Source of the DNA: Flavobacteriaceae bacterium F08102
GTDB lineage: Bacteria; Bacteroidota; Bacteroidia; Flavobacteriales; Flavobacteriaceae
NCBI GenBank assembly: GCA_023015935.1
Contig: JALKAY010000002.1
Location: 434,001-498,000 of the forward strand
Reading direction: 5' to 3'
Length of the DNA: 64,000 nucleotides
Below, one piece after another: positions 26,669 through 34,974 of this stretch (position 1 is the first letter of the stretch; every line of letters begins with the position of its first letter). Both the position numbers and the translations under genes were made by a program. Below the pieces are notes generated by a model. The model was not told the origin of the DNA and did no database searches. It was given only the letters and a program-made list of their open reading frames with translations.

Positions 26669-27916
26669 TTACGAAGTGCGGTGTTGCTCTTTTTCTAAAT
26701 CGATGAGATGTGCCATAGATTTTATAACCCGGTGATGTTTTTTAACGAAAGGGTTGGACTCATCCCAAACATAACCTGCTAGGACGGCACATATTTTCGA
26801 TTTAATATCGGGATTTTCAGGGCGGTGGAAAAATAATTTTTGTAAATTACCCGTATACCATTCATTTACGTATGATTCAAAAACAGAAACTCCTTTTTGA
26901 ATATACCTTGCATACTCGACTTCCCAATCTACTTTTTCACCCGCCAATTCTTTACAAACCAATTTAGCAGCGAGGAGACTAGATTCTGTAGCAAAAGCGA
27001 CCCCAGAAGAAAATACGGGGTCAATAAACGAGGAGCTATTTCCAGTCAATACGTATTTGTTGCCATAGAGTTGGGTAACGTTTTTGGTGTAATTTTGAAT
27101 TTGAATGGGAGTAAATTTAAATGGTAAGTTGTCAAAACGAGCGTGATAATGGCTTGAAAGTTTTAATAGTTCTTGCATACGTTCTTCAGTAGTACCTTCA
27201 TATTGCTCAAAGAAACTGGTAGGTCCAACAAAACCTAGACTCGTGGTTCCATTTGAAAAAGGAATTACCCACAGCCATACTTTTTGCTTCACAATATCAA
27301 AAGTGATGAGAGAGCCTTCTTCCCCAGCAGGTTTTCTAACATCTTCTACATGGGTGAAAATAGAGCTAAAACTTGGGCGTTCAGAAGGTTTGTCTAACCC
27401 GAGTAATCTAGGAAGAACACGTCCATAGCCTGACGAATCAATGATAAATTTAGCGCGTATTTCTTCTGTCATTCCTTGTTCATTTTCAATGGTGGCGGTG
27501 GCACCTTGGTCGTCGAATTTAACGTCTGTAACGGCCCAATTAAACGCAACTGGAACTCCTTTTTTAACGATCTCTTGTGCTAAAACATGATCAAAATCCG
27601 CGCGAGGAACTTGCCATGTCCAATTCCATCCTGGCGTATATTTTTTACTAAAATTGAAATGACAATGCTCTTCATTCCGAATAAAACGAGCGCCAAATTT
27701 CTTTTCAAAATGTTGCTTATCAAGACAATCAAAGAGGCCTACCTCCTTAAAATGTTCCATAGATCTTGGAAGCAAACTCTCTCCAATGACAAATCTTGGG
27801 AATACTGACTTTTCAATTACTTGTATTGTTAAGTCTTGTTTGTTGAGGTAAGCTGCTGAAACACAACCCGCTGGCCCTGCTCCAATAATTAATACGTCTA
27901 CGTGTTTTTGAATCAT
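26669..27916 (-). CDS. flavin-dependent halogenase-like FAD protein
   Basis: A 415-residue protein of the tryptophan-halogenase superfamily. It has FAD motif LIIGAGPAGCVSAAYL at 9-24, GWNWTWQVPRADFDHVLA near 96-113, and the halogenase signature WLWVIP at 214-219 (W-x-W-x-I-P). Lys72 or Lys73 in EKKFGARF is a plausible equivalent of the halogenating lysine, by position rather than proof. It points away from tyrosine ammonia-lyase across a 283-base divergent promoter region. Homologues occur in flexirubin clusters, where chlorinated pigments are known, so chlorination of the aromatic ring is a reasonable inference. Hydroxylation or reduction by a related monooxygenase-type member is the main alternative. 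Confidence 0.82.
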   Translation of the reverse strand: MIQKHVDVLIIGAGPAGCVSAAYLNKQDLTIQVIEKSVFPRFVIGESLLPRSMEHFKEVGLFDCLDKQHFEKKFGARFIRNEEHCHFNFSKKYTPGWNWTWQVPRADFDHVLAQEIVKKGVPVAFNWAVTDVKFDDQGATATIENEQGMTEEIRAKFIIDSSGYGRVLPRLLGLDKPSERPSFSSIFTHVEDVRKPAGEEGSLITFDIVKQKVWLWVIPFSNGTTSLGFVGPTSFFEQYEGTTEERMQELLKLSSHYHARFDNLPFKFTPIQIQNYTKNVTQLYGNKYVLTGNSSSFIDPVFSSGVAFATESSLLAAKLVCKELAGEKVDWEVEYARYIQKGVSVFESYVNEWYTGNLQKLFFHRPENPDIKSKICAVLAGYVWDESNPFVKKHHRVIKSMAHLIDLEKEQHRTS

Positions 27917-27949
27917 AGAAATAGTTATAGACTGTTCTTTTAAAAATAC

Positions 27950-27957
27950 TAAATTTG
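27950..27957 (+). promoter_or_regulatory. Bacteroidota -7 promoter element before tyrosine ammonia-lyase
   Basis: TAAATTTG matches TAnnTTTG, 10 bases before the 25-codon leader ORF at 27968 and 242 bases before the ammonia-lyase start. No -33 element is clear. Confidence 0.4.
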
Positions 27958-27967
27958 TGCGTTTAAA

Positions 27968-28045
27968 ATGACTAAGATATTAAATTTGTTAGAATACTTA
28001 TTTAAACTTTTTTCATTTAATGAAAAAATGTTTTTTTTTTACTAG
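27968..28045 (+). CDS. possible 25-residue leader peptide ending Phe-Phe-Phe-Tyr
   Basis: ATG 27968 opens an ORF reading MTKILNLLEYLFKLFSF then NEKMFFFY and stops with TAG at 28043. It contains seven Phe/Tyr codons in the last 15, and the final four are Phe-Phe-Phe-Tyr. A terminator-like hairpin (28008-28028 followed by T run) overlaps its 3' half. It lies upstream of an enzyme that consumes tyrosine, so an aromatic-sensing leader is conceivable. Part of the Phe run simply follows from a T tract, so chance is a serious alternative. Confidence 0.3.
   Translation: MTKILNLLEYLFKLFSFNEKMFFFY
28008..28040 (+). terminator. terminator-like hairpin upstream of tyrosine ammonia-lyase
   Basis: TTTTTTCAT (28008-28016), loop TTA, ATGAAAAAA (28020-28028), then TG and ten T. 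Perfect nine-bp AT-only stem with a T tract. It could attenuate transcription into the pigment operon; its low GC makes it weak. Confidence 0.4.
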
Positions 28046-28094
28046 TTCCGGCCTTTCAATGGTGTGGTTTGCCTTTTTTTTATTCTTACGCTAG

Positions 28095-28107
28095 TTAAGT
28101 AACTTAA
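28095..28107. promoter_or_regulatory. 13-bp palindrome in the halogenase / tyrosine ammonia-lyase divergent region
   Basis: TTAAGT-A-ACTTAA is a perfect palindrome with one central base, 93 bases before the ammonia-lyase ATG. It is a candidate operator; AT-rich palindromes arise by chance in such DNA. Confidence 0.3.
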
Positions 28108-28199
28108 AAAAAAGACTTTTACTATGTGGAAAATGACTTATTTTCGCTTAAATACAGAAATTTAAATCAATCCAGAATCAATTAAAAACCAAACCAATA

Positions 28200-29723
28200 A
28201 TGTTAAAACTAAACGGGGGATTATCTACTGAAGATTTTTATAAAGTACTTTTTAATGAAAGTGAAGTCACCTTAGATGATCGTTTAAAAGAACGCGTAAA
28301 ATTTAGTTTTCAATTTTTAAAAGACTTTTCAGAAAACAAAATTATTTATGGAGTGAACACGGGCTTTGGTCCGATGGCGCAATATAAGATTAAGGATGAA
28401 GATCGTATTAAATTACAGTATAATTTGATTCGTAGTCATGCCTCTGGTGTTGGGAATCCGATTTCTCCATTATATGTGAAAGCAGCAATGCTTGCGCGTT
28501 TAAATACACTTGGGTTAGGAAATTCAGGAGTGCATCCGTCGGTGGTTGAATTGATGACTGCATTGATTAACAGAAATATTATTCCATTGATTTATGAGCA
28601 TGGAGGTGTTGGAGCGAGTGGAGATTTAGTACAGTTGGCTCATTTGGCCTTAGTATTGATTGGTGAAGGAGAAGTCTATTACAAAGGGGAATTAAAAAAG
28701 ACGGCAGACGTTTTTAAACTTGAAAATTTACAACCGATAAAGGTAGAGTTACGTGAAGGTTTAGCCTTGATGAATGGAACTTCTGTAATGACGGGGGTAG
28801 GAATTGTCAATGTAATTTACATGCGTAGATTATTAGGCTGGATGATAAAATGCTCTACGGCCATTAATGAAATTGTGGAAGCCTATGACGACCACTTATC
28901 GGCTGCATTGAACGAGGCAAAGAAACATAAAGGACAGCAGGAAATTGCGAGGTTAATGCGCGAACAATTGGCAGATAGTACGTTGATTCGAAGTAGAGAA
29001 GAATTTTTGTATAATGCGCATGTTGATAGTCCTGTATTTAAAGAGAAGATACAAGAGTATTACTCACTTCGATGTGTACCTCAAATTTTAGGTCCTGTGC
29101 TTGATACCTTAAATTCGGTAGAAAAAATTCTCTTAGAAGAAGTGAATTCAGCGAATGACAATCCGATTGTAGATGTTGATAAACAACAAGTGTATCACGG
29201 TGGGAATTTTCATGGAGATTATGTATCTTTAGAGATGGATAAACTAAAATTGGTTTCAACAAAATTATCCATGTTATCTGAAAGACAATTGAATTATTTG
29301 TTAAATGCAAAAATAAACGAAATATTACCTCCTTTTGTGAATTTAGGACAGTTGGGCTTAAATTTCGGAATGCAGGGCGTGCAATTCACGGCGACTTCTA
29401 CCACCGCAGAAAACCAAACCTTGTCAAATCCGATGTATGTGCATAGTATTCCAAATAACAATGATAATCAAGATGTGGTAAGTATGGGTACGAATGCTGC
29501 TTTAATGACGAAAAAAGTAATTGAAAATGCTTTTGAAGTAGTGGCTATAGAAATGATTACCATCGTTCAAGCGATTAGTTATTTGGGATTTGAAGAGCGT
29601 GTATCTTCAACAACCAAAGAATTATATGAGGCGGTTCGGGCATTAGTCCCCGCGTTTAAGGAGGATTTAATCATGTATCCCTATGTAGGTAAAGTAAAAC
29701 ACTTAATCATGGAGAAGAACTAA
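28200..29723 (+). CDS. tyrosine ammonia-lyase (aromatic amino acid lyase)
   Basis: A 507-residue MIO-dependent lyase. The MIO-forming Ala-Ser-Gly is at 139-141 (GGVGASGDLVQLAHLAL), the catalytic Tyr50 in IYGVNTGFGPMAQY. The substrate-selectivity region reads NLIRSHASGVGNP, as in the characterised Flavobacterium johnsoniae tyrosine ammonia-lyase, which the protein resembles throughout. It deaminates tyrosine to 4-coumarate, the starter of the flexirubin aryl polyene. A histidine ammonia-lyase role is less likely because no hut genes are near and the pigment genes follow immediately. The start is the first ATG after the leader region. Confidence 0.92.
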   Translation: MLKLNGGLSTEDFYKVLFNESEVTLDDRLKERVKFSFQFLKDFSENKIIYGVNTGFGPMAQYKIKDEDRIKLQYNLIRSHASGVGNPISPLYVKAAMLARLNTLGLGNSGVHPSVVELMTALINRNIIPLIYEHGGVGASGDLVQLAHLALVLIGEGEVYYKGELKKTADVFKLENLQPIKVELREGLALMNGTSVMTGVGIVNVIYMRRLLGWMIKCSTAINEIVEAYDDHLSAALNEAKKHKGQQEIARLMREQLADSTLIRSREEFLYNAHVDSPVFKEKIQEYYSLRCVPQILGPVLDTLNSVEKILLEEVNSANDNPIVDVDKQQVYHGGNFHGDYVSLEMDKLKLVSTKLSMLSERQLNYLLNAKINEILPPFVNLGQLGLNFGMQGVQFTATSTTAENQTLSNPMYVHSIPNNNDNQDVVSMGTNAALMTKKVIENAFEVVAIEMITIVQAISYLGFEERVSSTTKELYEAVRALVPAFKEDLIMYPYVGKVKHLIMEKN

Positions 29724-29769
29724 GCCGTTCTCTCAAGTTAAATATTCCTTTAATTAAAATCGTTGTACT

Positions 29770-30915
29770 ATGAAAAAAGGTATTCTATGTATGGTTTTTA
29801 GTTTGTTACTACAGACCGTATTCGCTCAAAAGGCAGCACTTGTTGTGCAAAATAAAAAAGCAGGATTTTTAAAATCTGATGGATCTTGGTTGATTCAACC
29901 AAAATATAAGTATTTGGGTGAATTTTCAGATGGGGTAGCTCCTTTTAAGGAAGGGAAAAAATGGGGATTTATCAATGCAAATGATGAAGTTGTTATCGCT
30001 CCTACCTATGATAGAGTAAAAGCATTTGATAGTGGAATAGCCGTAGTTTCGCTTAATAAAGAATGGTTCTATATCAATAAAAAAGGTGAAAAAGTAACGA
30101 TGCCAGAAAGCGATAAAGTCTACGATTTTGAAGACGGATTGGCTTATATTAAAAAAAATGATCTCATCGGATTAATAAACGCGAAGGGAACTGTTTTACT
30201 AGAACCGACGTATGAAAAAATTCTCGCATTTCACAATGGTCACGCTAAAGTGAAAAAAGGGGAGTATTGGGGACTTATAGATACTTCAGGGAAAGTGGTC
30301 TTAGATCCTATTTATCAAGATGTTGGTGTGTGGTCTGAAGGTGTTGTTCCTGTAGATAAAGAAGGGGAAAAAGGAGTGATTAGCCACGGAAAATTTATTC
30401 CAGTAGACGGTGCGGTAAAAATTTATGATTTTAGAAATGGAGAGGCGTTAACGTATGCTGCTAATGAAGCGAAGCAAGTTGGTTTTATTAATAGAAAAGG
30501 TGAATGGGTAATTAAACCTCGTTTTAAGAAAGCACGTGCTTTTGTGAATGGATTAGCGCCCGTAATGACTGAGGATAAATGGGGGTATATCAATGAACAA
30601 GGTGAAGTAGTTATAGAGGAACAATTCAGAGACGCGGAAGTGTTTAGTGCTGATGGTTTAGCGCCGGTTAAAAAAGATAAGCTTTGGGGATTTATTGATA
30701 CTACCGGAAAAGTTGTTATTCCTTTTGACTATGATATTTCAGTGCAGGGTGTATTTGGAATAGAAGCGCTTTTTGGTAAGTCGAGTGATAAAGGCTTTAT
30801 CAACGGATTAGCACGTGTGAGACATAAAAAACAATGGGGTTTTATTGATAAAAATGGGAAGGTATTAAACACGTGGTTTGATCATGCAGAATTATTTAAT
30901 GACATAAACAACTAG
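29770..30915 (+). CDS. WG-repeat protein, exported
   Basis: A 381-residue exported protein made of WG beta-hairpin repeats. After a signal peptide ending VFAQ there are about nine repeats of the form WGFIN..G..VI.P.YD (KWGFINANDEVVIAPTYD, YWGLIDTSGKVVLDPIY, QWGFIDKNGKVL and others). WG repeats are thought to bind ligands or scaffolds; I know no function for this one. It sits 46 bases after tyrosine ammonia-lyase and six before the ketoreductase gene, so it is inside the pigment operon and may help hold or transport the product at the envelope. Confidence 0.88.
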   Translation: MKKGILCMVFSLLLQTVFAQKAALVVQNKKAGFLKSDGSWLIQPKYKYLGEFSDGVAPFKEGKKWGFINANDEVVIAPTYDRVKAFDSGIAVVSLNKEWFYINKKGEKVTMPESDKVYDFEDGLAYIKKNDLIGLINAKGTVLLEPTYEKILAFHNGHAKVKKGEYWGLIDTSGKVVLDPIYQDVGVWSEGVVPVDKEGEKGVISHGKFIPVDGAVKIYDFRNGEALTYAANEAKQVGFINRKGEWVIKPRFKKARAFVNGLAPVMTEDKWGYINEQGEVVIEEQFRDAEVFSADGLAPVKKDKLWGFIDTTGKVVIPFDYDISVQGVFGIEALFGKSSDKGFINGLARVRHKKQWGFIDKNGKVLNTWFDHAELFNDINN

Positions 30916-30921
30916 AAAATA

Positions 30922-31653
30922 ATGAAATGTGCATTAGTAACGGGAGGTTCTCGTGGAATTGGAAAAGCGATTTGTGAAAAATTAGCCAGTGATTCTGACT
31001 ATTTTATCTTAATAAATTATCATTCAAATAAAGCGGCAGCTGAAGCAACTCTAGCGCAGGTTGAGCACTTGGGAGGTAAAGGAGAGGTAATTCAATTTGA
31101 TGTCTCTGATGCAATTCAGGTAAAGGCAGCTTTAGATGCTTGGTTTTCAATAAATAAAAAGGCTGTTATTGAAGTGTTAGTCAATAATGCGGGAATCACT
31201 AAAGATGGTCTCTTTATGTGGATGCCAGCAGAAGATTGGCATAGCGTAATAAATACCAGTGTACACGGTTTTTTTAATGTTACTAATTACCTTATGCAAC
31301 CGATGTTGACCAATCGCTATGGACGCATTATCAATATGGTTTCCGTTTCAGGGGTAAAAGGTACGCCGGGGCAGACCAATTACTCCGCAGCAAAAGGTGC
31401 TATTGTTGCCGCAACGAAAGCACTTGCACAAGAAGTGGCTAAGCGAAAAATTACAGTGAATGCAGTAGCTCCTGGATTTATCAATTCAGACATGACGGCT
31501 GATCTAGATCAAAAAGAATTAAAGAAAATGATACCAGCAAATCGCTTTGGAGAAGCAGAAGAAGTCGCAGATTTGGTCTCTTTTTTAGCGTCAAAAAAAG
31601 CTGCTTATATCACTGGAGAAATTATCAATATTAACGGAGGTATTTATTCTTAA
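30922..31653 (+). CDS. 3-oxoacyl-ACP reductase (FabG-like) of pigment cluster
   Basis: A 243-residue SDR ketoreductase with TGGSRGIGKAICEKL, NNAGITKDG, and the catalytic Tyr-x-x-x-Lys in TNYSAAKGAIVAATKALA. It would reduce the beta-keto group formed by the ketosynthases during aryl polyene chain growth. It lies six bases after the WG-repeat gene and two bases before a ketosynthase gene. Length is standard. Confidence 0.93.
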   Translation: MKCALVTGGSRGIGKAICEKLASDSDYFILINYHSNKAAAEATLAQVEHLGGKGEVIQFDVSDAIQVKAALDAWFSINKKAVIEVLVNNAGITKDGLFMWMPAEDWHSVINTSVHGFFNVTNYLMQPMLTNRYGRIINMVSVSGVKGTPGQTNYSAAKGAIVAATKALAQEVAKRKITVNAVAPGFINSDMTADLDQKELKKMIPANRFGEAEEVADLVSFLASKKAAYITGEIININGGIYS

Positions 31654-31655
31654 AT

Positions 31656-32879
31656 ATGCGAAGAGTAGTCATTACAGGGATGGGAATCTACTCTTGTTTG
31701 GGACAAAACAAGCAAGAGGTTAAAGAATCGTTATACCAAGGGAAATCGGGGATTATAGCTGATAAAGAACGGCTTGATTTTGGATTTAGATCTTGTTTGA
31801 CAGGAATGGTTCCTGTACCCGACTTAAAAAAAGTACTTTCAAGAAGACAGCGAGTAAGTATGGGGGAAGAGGCTCAATACGCTTATCTATCCGCTGTTGA
31901 AGCCATGGAGCAGGCAGGCATAGATGCCAATTATTTTAATAATCACGTTGTGGGAATTCTTTTTGGAAATGATAGTACGGCTAAGTCGGTTATTGAATCT
32001 ATTGATGTAGTCCGTGATAAAAATGATACGACCATGGTGGGGTCAGGTGCTATTTTTAAGGCGATGAACTCTACCGTTACGATGAATTTGTCAACCATCT
32101 TTAAATTGAAAGGTATTAATATGACTATTAGTGCGGCATGTGCCAGTGGCTCACATGCGATTGGTTTAGGCTATCATTTGATAAAAAGTGGTTTAGAAGA
32201 AATGATTTTATGTGGTGGAGCCCAAGAAATAAATCAGTATGCCGTAGCCAGTTTTGACGGTCTTGGTGTATTTTCGGCAAATCCAGATCCTACAAAAGCA
32301 TCGAGACCCTTTGATAAAGATAGAGATGGGTTAATTCCAAGCGGAGGTGCTGCGAGTTTAATAATTGAAAGTTACGAATCGGCCAAAAAGCGAGGAGCTA
32401 CCATTCTAGGAGAAATTGTAGGGTATGGATTTTCTTCGAATGGAGATCATATTTCTACACCCAATTCTGAAGGTCCTGCTAGAGCGATGCAAATGGCCTT
32501 AGATCAAGCGGGGCTTCAGGCTAAAGAGATTGATTATGTTAATGCTCATGCGACTTCAACACCGATTGGAGATGCAAATGAAGCGTCGGCGATTTTTAAC
32601 GTATTTGGTGAACAAGGGCCCCATGTAAGTTCAACAAAATCGATTACAGGTCACGAATGTTGGATGGCTGGAGCAAGTGAAATCATCTATTCAATGTTGA
32701 TGATGCAACATGATTTTGTAGCTGCGAATGTCAATCTTGAAAATCCAGATGAGGTTTCGGCGAAGTTAAATTTAGTACGTAGAACGCTAGATAAAAAAAT
32801 TGACGTATTTTTGTCGAATTCTTTTGGATTTGGAGGGACAAATTCAGCCTTGATAGTAAAAAAGTTTAACGAAAATTGA
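31656..32879 (+). CDS. beta-ketoacyl-ACP synthase
   Basis: A 407-residue FabF-fold ketosynthase. The nucleophile is in TISAACASGSHAIGLGY, and the two His are in VNAHATSTPIGDANE and TKSITGHECWMAGASE. It condenses malonyl-ACP with the growing acyl-ACP. It follows the ketoreductase by two bases and is followed 24 bases later by an acyl carrier protein. It has all residues for catalysis, unlike two other ketosynthase-like proteins in this cluster. Confidence 0.93.
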   Translation: MRRVVITGMGIYSCLGQNKQEVKESLYQGKSGIIADKERLDFGFRSCLTGMVPVPDLKKVLSRRQRVSMGEEAQYAYLSAVEAMEQAGIDANYFNNHVVGILFGNDSTAKSVIESIDVVRDKNDTTMVGSGAIFKAMNSTVTMNLSTIFKLKGINMTISAACASGSHAIGLGYHLIKSGLEEMILCGGAQEINQYAVASFDGLGVFSANPDPTKASRPFDKDRDGLIPSGGAASLIIESYESAKKRGATILGEIVGYGFSSNGDHISTPNSEGPARAMQMALDQAGLQAKEIDYVNAHATSTPIGDANEASAIFNVFGEQGPHVSSTKSITGHECWMAGASEIIYSMLMMQHDFVAANVNLENPDEVSAKLNLVRRTLDKKIDVFLSNSFGFGGTNSALIVKKFNEN

Positions 32880-32903
32880 TTTCCCGAAAAAGGAGAAATA
32901 TTT

Positions 32904-33146
32904 ATGGAGAAAGAAGTGATCATTGAAAAAGTAAATAACTTTTTAATAGATGAATTTGAAGTAGAAGCAGCGGATATTTATGCAGATGCTAATTTAAAAA
33001 ATACCCTTGAGCTAGATAGTTTGGACTTTGTCGATCTAGTCGTGGCAGTAGAATCAAATTTTGGTGTTAAATTGATAGGTGAGGACTTTGTAAACATCCA
33101 CACGCTTCAAGAATTTTATGATTTAATTGAACGAAAATTAGCTTAG
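32904..33146 (+). CDS. acyl carrier protein
   Basis: An 80-residue acyl carrier protein. The phosphopantetheine serine is in LELDSLDFVDLVV (Asp-Ser-Leu), and the rest has the acidic helix composition of the family. It carries the growing chain between the ketosynthase, reductase and dehydratase of the cluster. A second carrier protein gene lies at 42600. Confidence 0.95.
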   Translation: MEKEVIIEKVNNFLIDEFEVEAADIYADANLKNTLELDSLDFVDLVVAVESNFGVKLIGEDFVNIHTLQEFYDLIERKLA

Positions 33147-33155
33147 TATTTCGGG

Positions 33156-34031
33156 ATGGCGCAATGGGAAGGTAAATCAAGAGGTACCGTATTGGGCTAT
33201 AAAATCTTCGTCTTCTTTATGAAGCATTTAGGGCTTGGTTCGGCCTATTTTATCCTATACTTTGTCGCTTTTTATTTTTTATTTTTTTCACCTAAAGGTA
33301 CTCGTGCATCGTATGATTATTTTAAAAATCGCTTAGGGTATAATCGCCTTAAAAGTTTGAGGTCAGTTTATCGAAGTTATATACTATTTGGACAAACCAT
33401 TATTGATAAAGTGGCTATCCGTACTGGAGCGCGAAATAAGTTTACGTACGAATTTGATGGAGTTGATTTGCTTAAAAAGATGCTTGCAGAGGAGAAAGGC
33501 GGGGTACTTATTAGCGCACATGTTGGGAATTTTGAAATTGCTGATTATTTTTTTAATGAGATTGATTTTAAATCGCAAATTCATATAGTAACTACGGATC
33601 AAGAGCATTCGGAAATAAAAAATTACCTCGAGTCTGTCAGTGAACCGTCTAGAATAAAATTTATCTTGGTCAAAGAAGATTTATCACATATATTTGAAAT
33701 TAATAGTGCCCTACGTGCAAATGGATTAGTTTGTTTTACGGGAGATCGTTATTTAGAAGGAACACGTTTTTTAACTGAAGAGTTTTTAGGGGCTGAAGCG
33801 AAGTTTCCAGCAGGGCCGTTTTTATTGTCCTCTAGGTTAAAAGTACCGGTAGCCTTTGTCTATGTTATGAAAGAGTCTCGAAAACACTATCACCTATACA
33901 CTCGATTGGCCACGGCGAAGTCGAGAGATGCTCAAGGGTTACTCGAAAATTATAAAGATAGCTTAACGGGAATGTTAAAAAAATACCCCTATCAATGGTT
34001 TAACTATTTCCAATTTTGGAATTCTAAATAA
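33156..34031 (+). CDS. LpxL/HtrB-family acyltransferase
   Basis: A 291-residue membrane-associated acyltransferase of the lauroyltransferase family. A transmembrane segment lies at about 28-45 (FILYFVAFYFLFF), and the catalytic H-x4-E motif at His122-Glu127 (SAHVGNFEIADYFF). Similar enzymes are found in aryl polyene clusters, where they may attach the polyene acyl to a lipid. Its stop codon TAA overlaps the region where darA must start, probably an altered ATGA overlap (see findings). Confidence 0.9.
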   Translation: MAQWEGKSRGTVLGYKIFVFFMKHLGLGSAYFILYFVAFYFLFFSPKGTRASYDYFKNRLGYNRLKSLRSVYRSYILFGQTIIDKVAIRTGARNKFTYEFDGVDLLKKMLAEEKGGVLISAHVGNFEIADYFFNEIDFKSQIHIVTTDQEHSEIKNYLESVSEPSRIKFILVKEDLSHIFEINSALRANGLVCFTGDRYLEGTRFLTEEFLGAEAKFPAGPFLLSSRLKVPVAFVYVMKESRKHYHLYTRLATAKSRDAQGLLENYKDSLTGMLKKYPYQWFNYFQFWNSK

Positions 34032-34966
34032 ATACTATTATCAAATCAATCCTCGTCATATATTTTACGCAATCTGGGCAACTCCTCGATATCGCAAGAA
34101 ATGTGGTTGCATCGCTGGAATCCTCTTCGGAAGTACAAGTGGATTATCATGAAATTCAACCCGTAGAACCCTTTGATTTCCCTTGGAAAAATGAAGACTT
34201 TTACAATGCGTTTCCTGAGTCTTTTTTACAAATCCCTTGTGAACTTAAACCGCCAGATCCAGGGGTGTTGGAAAAGGATTATGATTTGATTATAATGGCC
34301 TACCAAGTATGGTATTTAACGCCGTCTATTCCAATTAATTCGTTTTTAATCTCGGATGCTGCAAAGAAAATACTTGCTGGGAAGCCGGTAGTTACCCTCA
34401 TTGCTTGTAGAAATATGTGGATTCAAGCTCAAGAGAAAATGAAACAATTATTAGCTAATGTTGATGCAAATCTCGTAGGAAATATCGCATTGGTGGATAG
34501 ACATATAAATAATATTAGTGTGATTACGATTGCACAGTGGATGTTAAGTGGGAAAAAAACACGGTATTTGGGAATTTTTCCTAAGCCTGGAGTGGCAGAT
34601 CGAGATATCGATAACGCAGTGCGATTTGGTCCTCCCATTTTAGCGAGTTTATTGCAGAATGATTACCGTAATTTGCAGGATAAACTCTTGGCCTTAGATG
34701 CTGTTAAAGTTAGTCCATATCTGGCTTTAACTGATGAAAGAGGAAATATCTTATTTGGGAAATGGGCAAACTTTATTATTAAAAAAGGAGATAAACACAG
34801 TGCAAAACGCAAAAAATGGATTAAAGTTTTTAAAATTTATCTACTATTTGCCATTTGGGTGATTGCACCAATTGTTTTTATCGTATTTTTGTTAACTTAT
34901 TTACCCTCTATAGGGAAAATTAGAAAGGATAAGAAATATTATTCTTCTGTAAACCAAAAAGTTTAG
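34028..34966 (+). CDS. darA: DarA-like dialkylresorcinol aromatising enzyme
   Basis: About 312 residues, a flavodoxin-like fold protein of the dialkylresorcinol-condensing (DarA) family. DarA aromatises the cyclohexanedione made by DarB. The N-terminal flavin site ILVIYFTQSGQLLDIARN is only obtained when translation starts before GTG 34103. No ATG, GTG or TTG exists between the preceding in-frame stop and that segment: the only candidates are ATA 34028 or ATT 34037. ATA 34028 coincides with the acyltransferase stop as ATAA, so one G-to-A change from an ATGA overlap would explain it. Two transmembrane segments lie near the C terminus (FKIYLLFAIWVIAPIVFIVFLL region). Confidence 0.82.
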   Translation: MNTIIKSILVIYFTQSGQLLDIARNVVASLESSSEVQVDYHEIQPVEPFDFPWKNEDFYNAFPESFLQIPCELKPPDPGVLEKDYDLIIMAYQVWYLTPSIPINSFLISDAAKKILAGKPVVTLIACRNMWIQAQEKMKQLLANVDANLVGNIALVDRHINNISVITIAQWMLSGKKTRYLGIFPKPGVADRDIDNAVRFGPPILASLLQNDYRNLQDKLLALDAVKVSPYLALTDERGNILFGKWANFIIKKGDKHSAKRKKWIKVFKIYLLFAIWVIAPIVFIVFLLTYLPSIGKIRKDKKYYSSVNQKV

Positions 34967-34974
34967 GACTAACG

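Noticed and set aside
28040-28100. GGC...GCC pairing plus T run (about 28050-28080) as a second terminator before tyrosine ammonia-lyase
   Set aside because: Only three pairs with a loop of about 18 bases, too weak to support.
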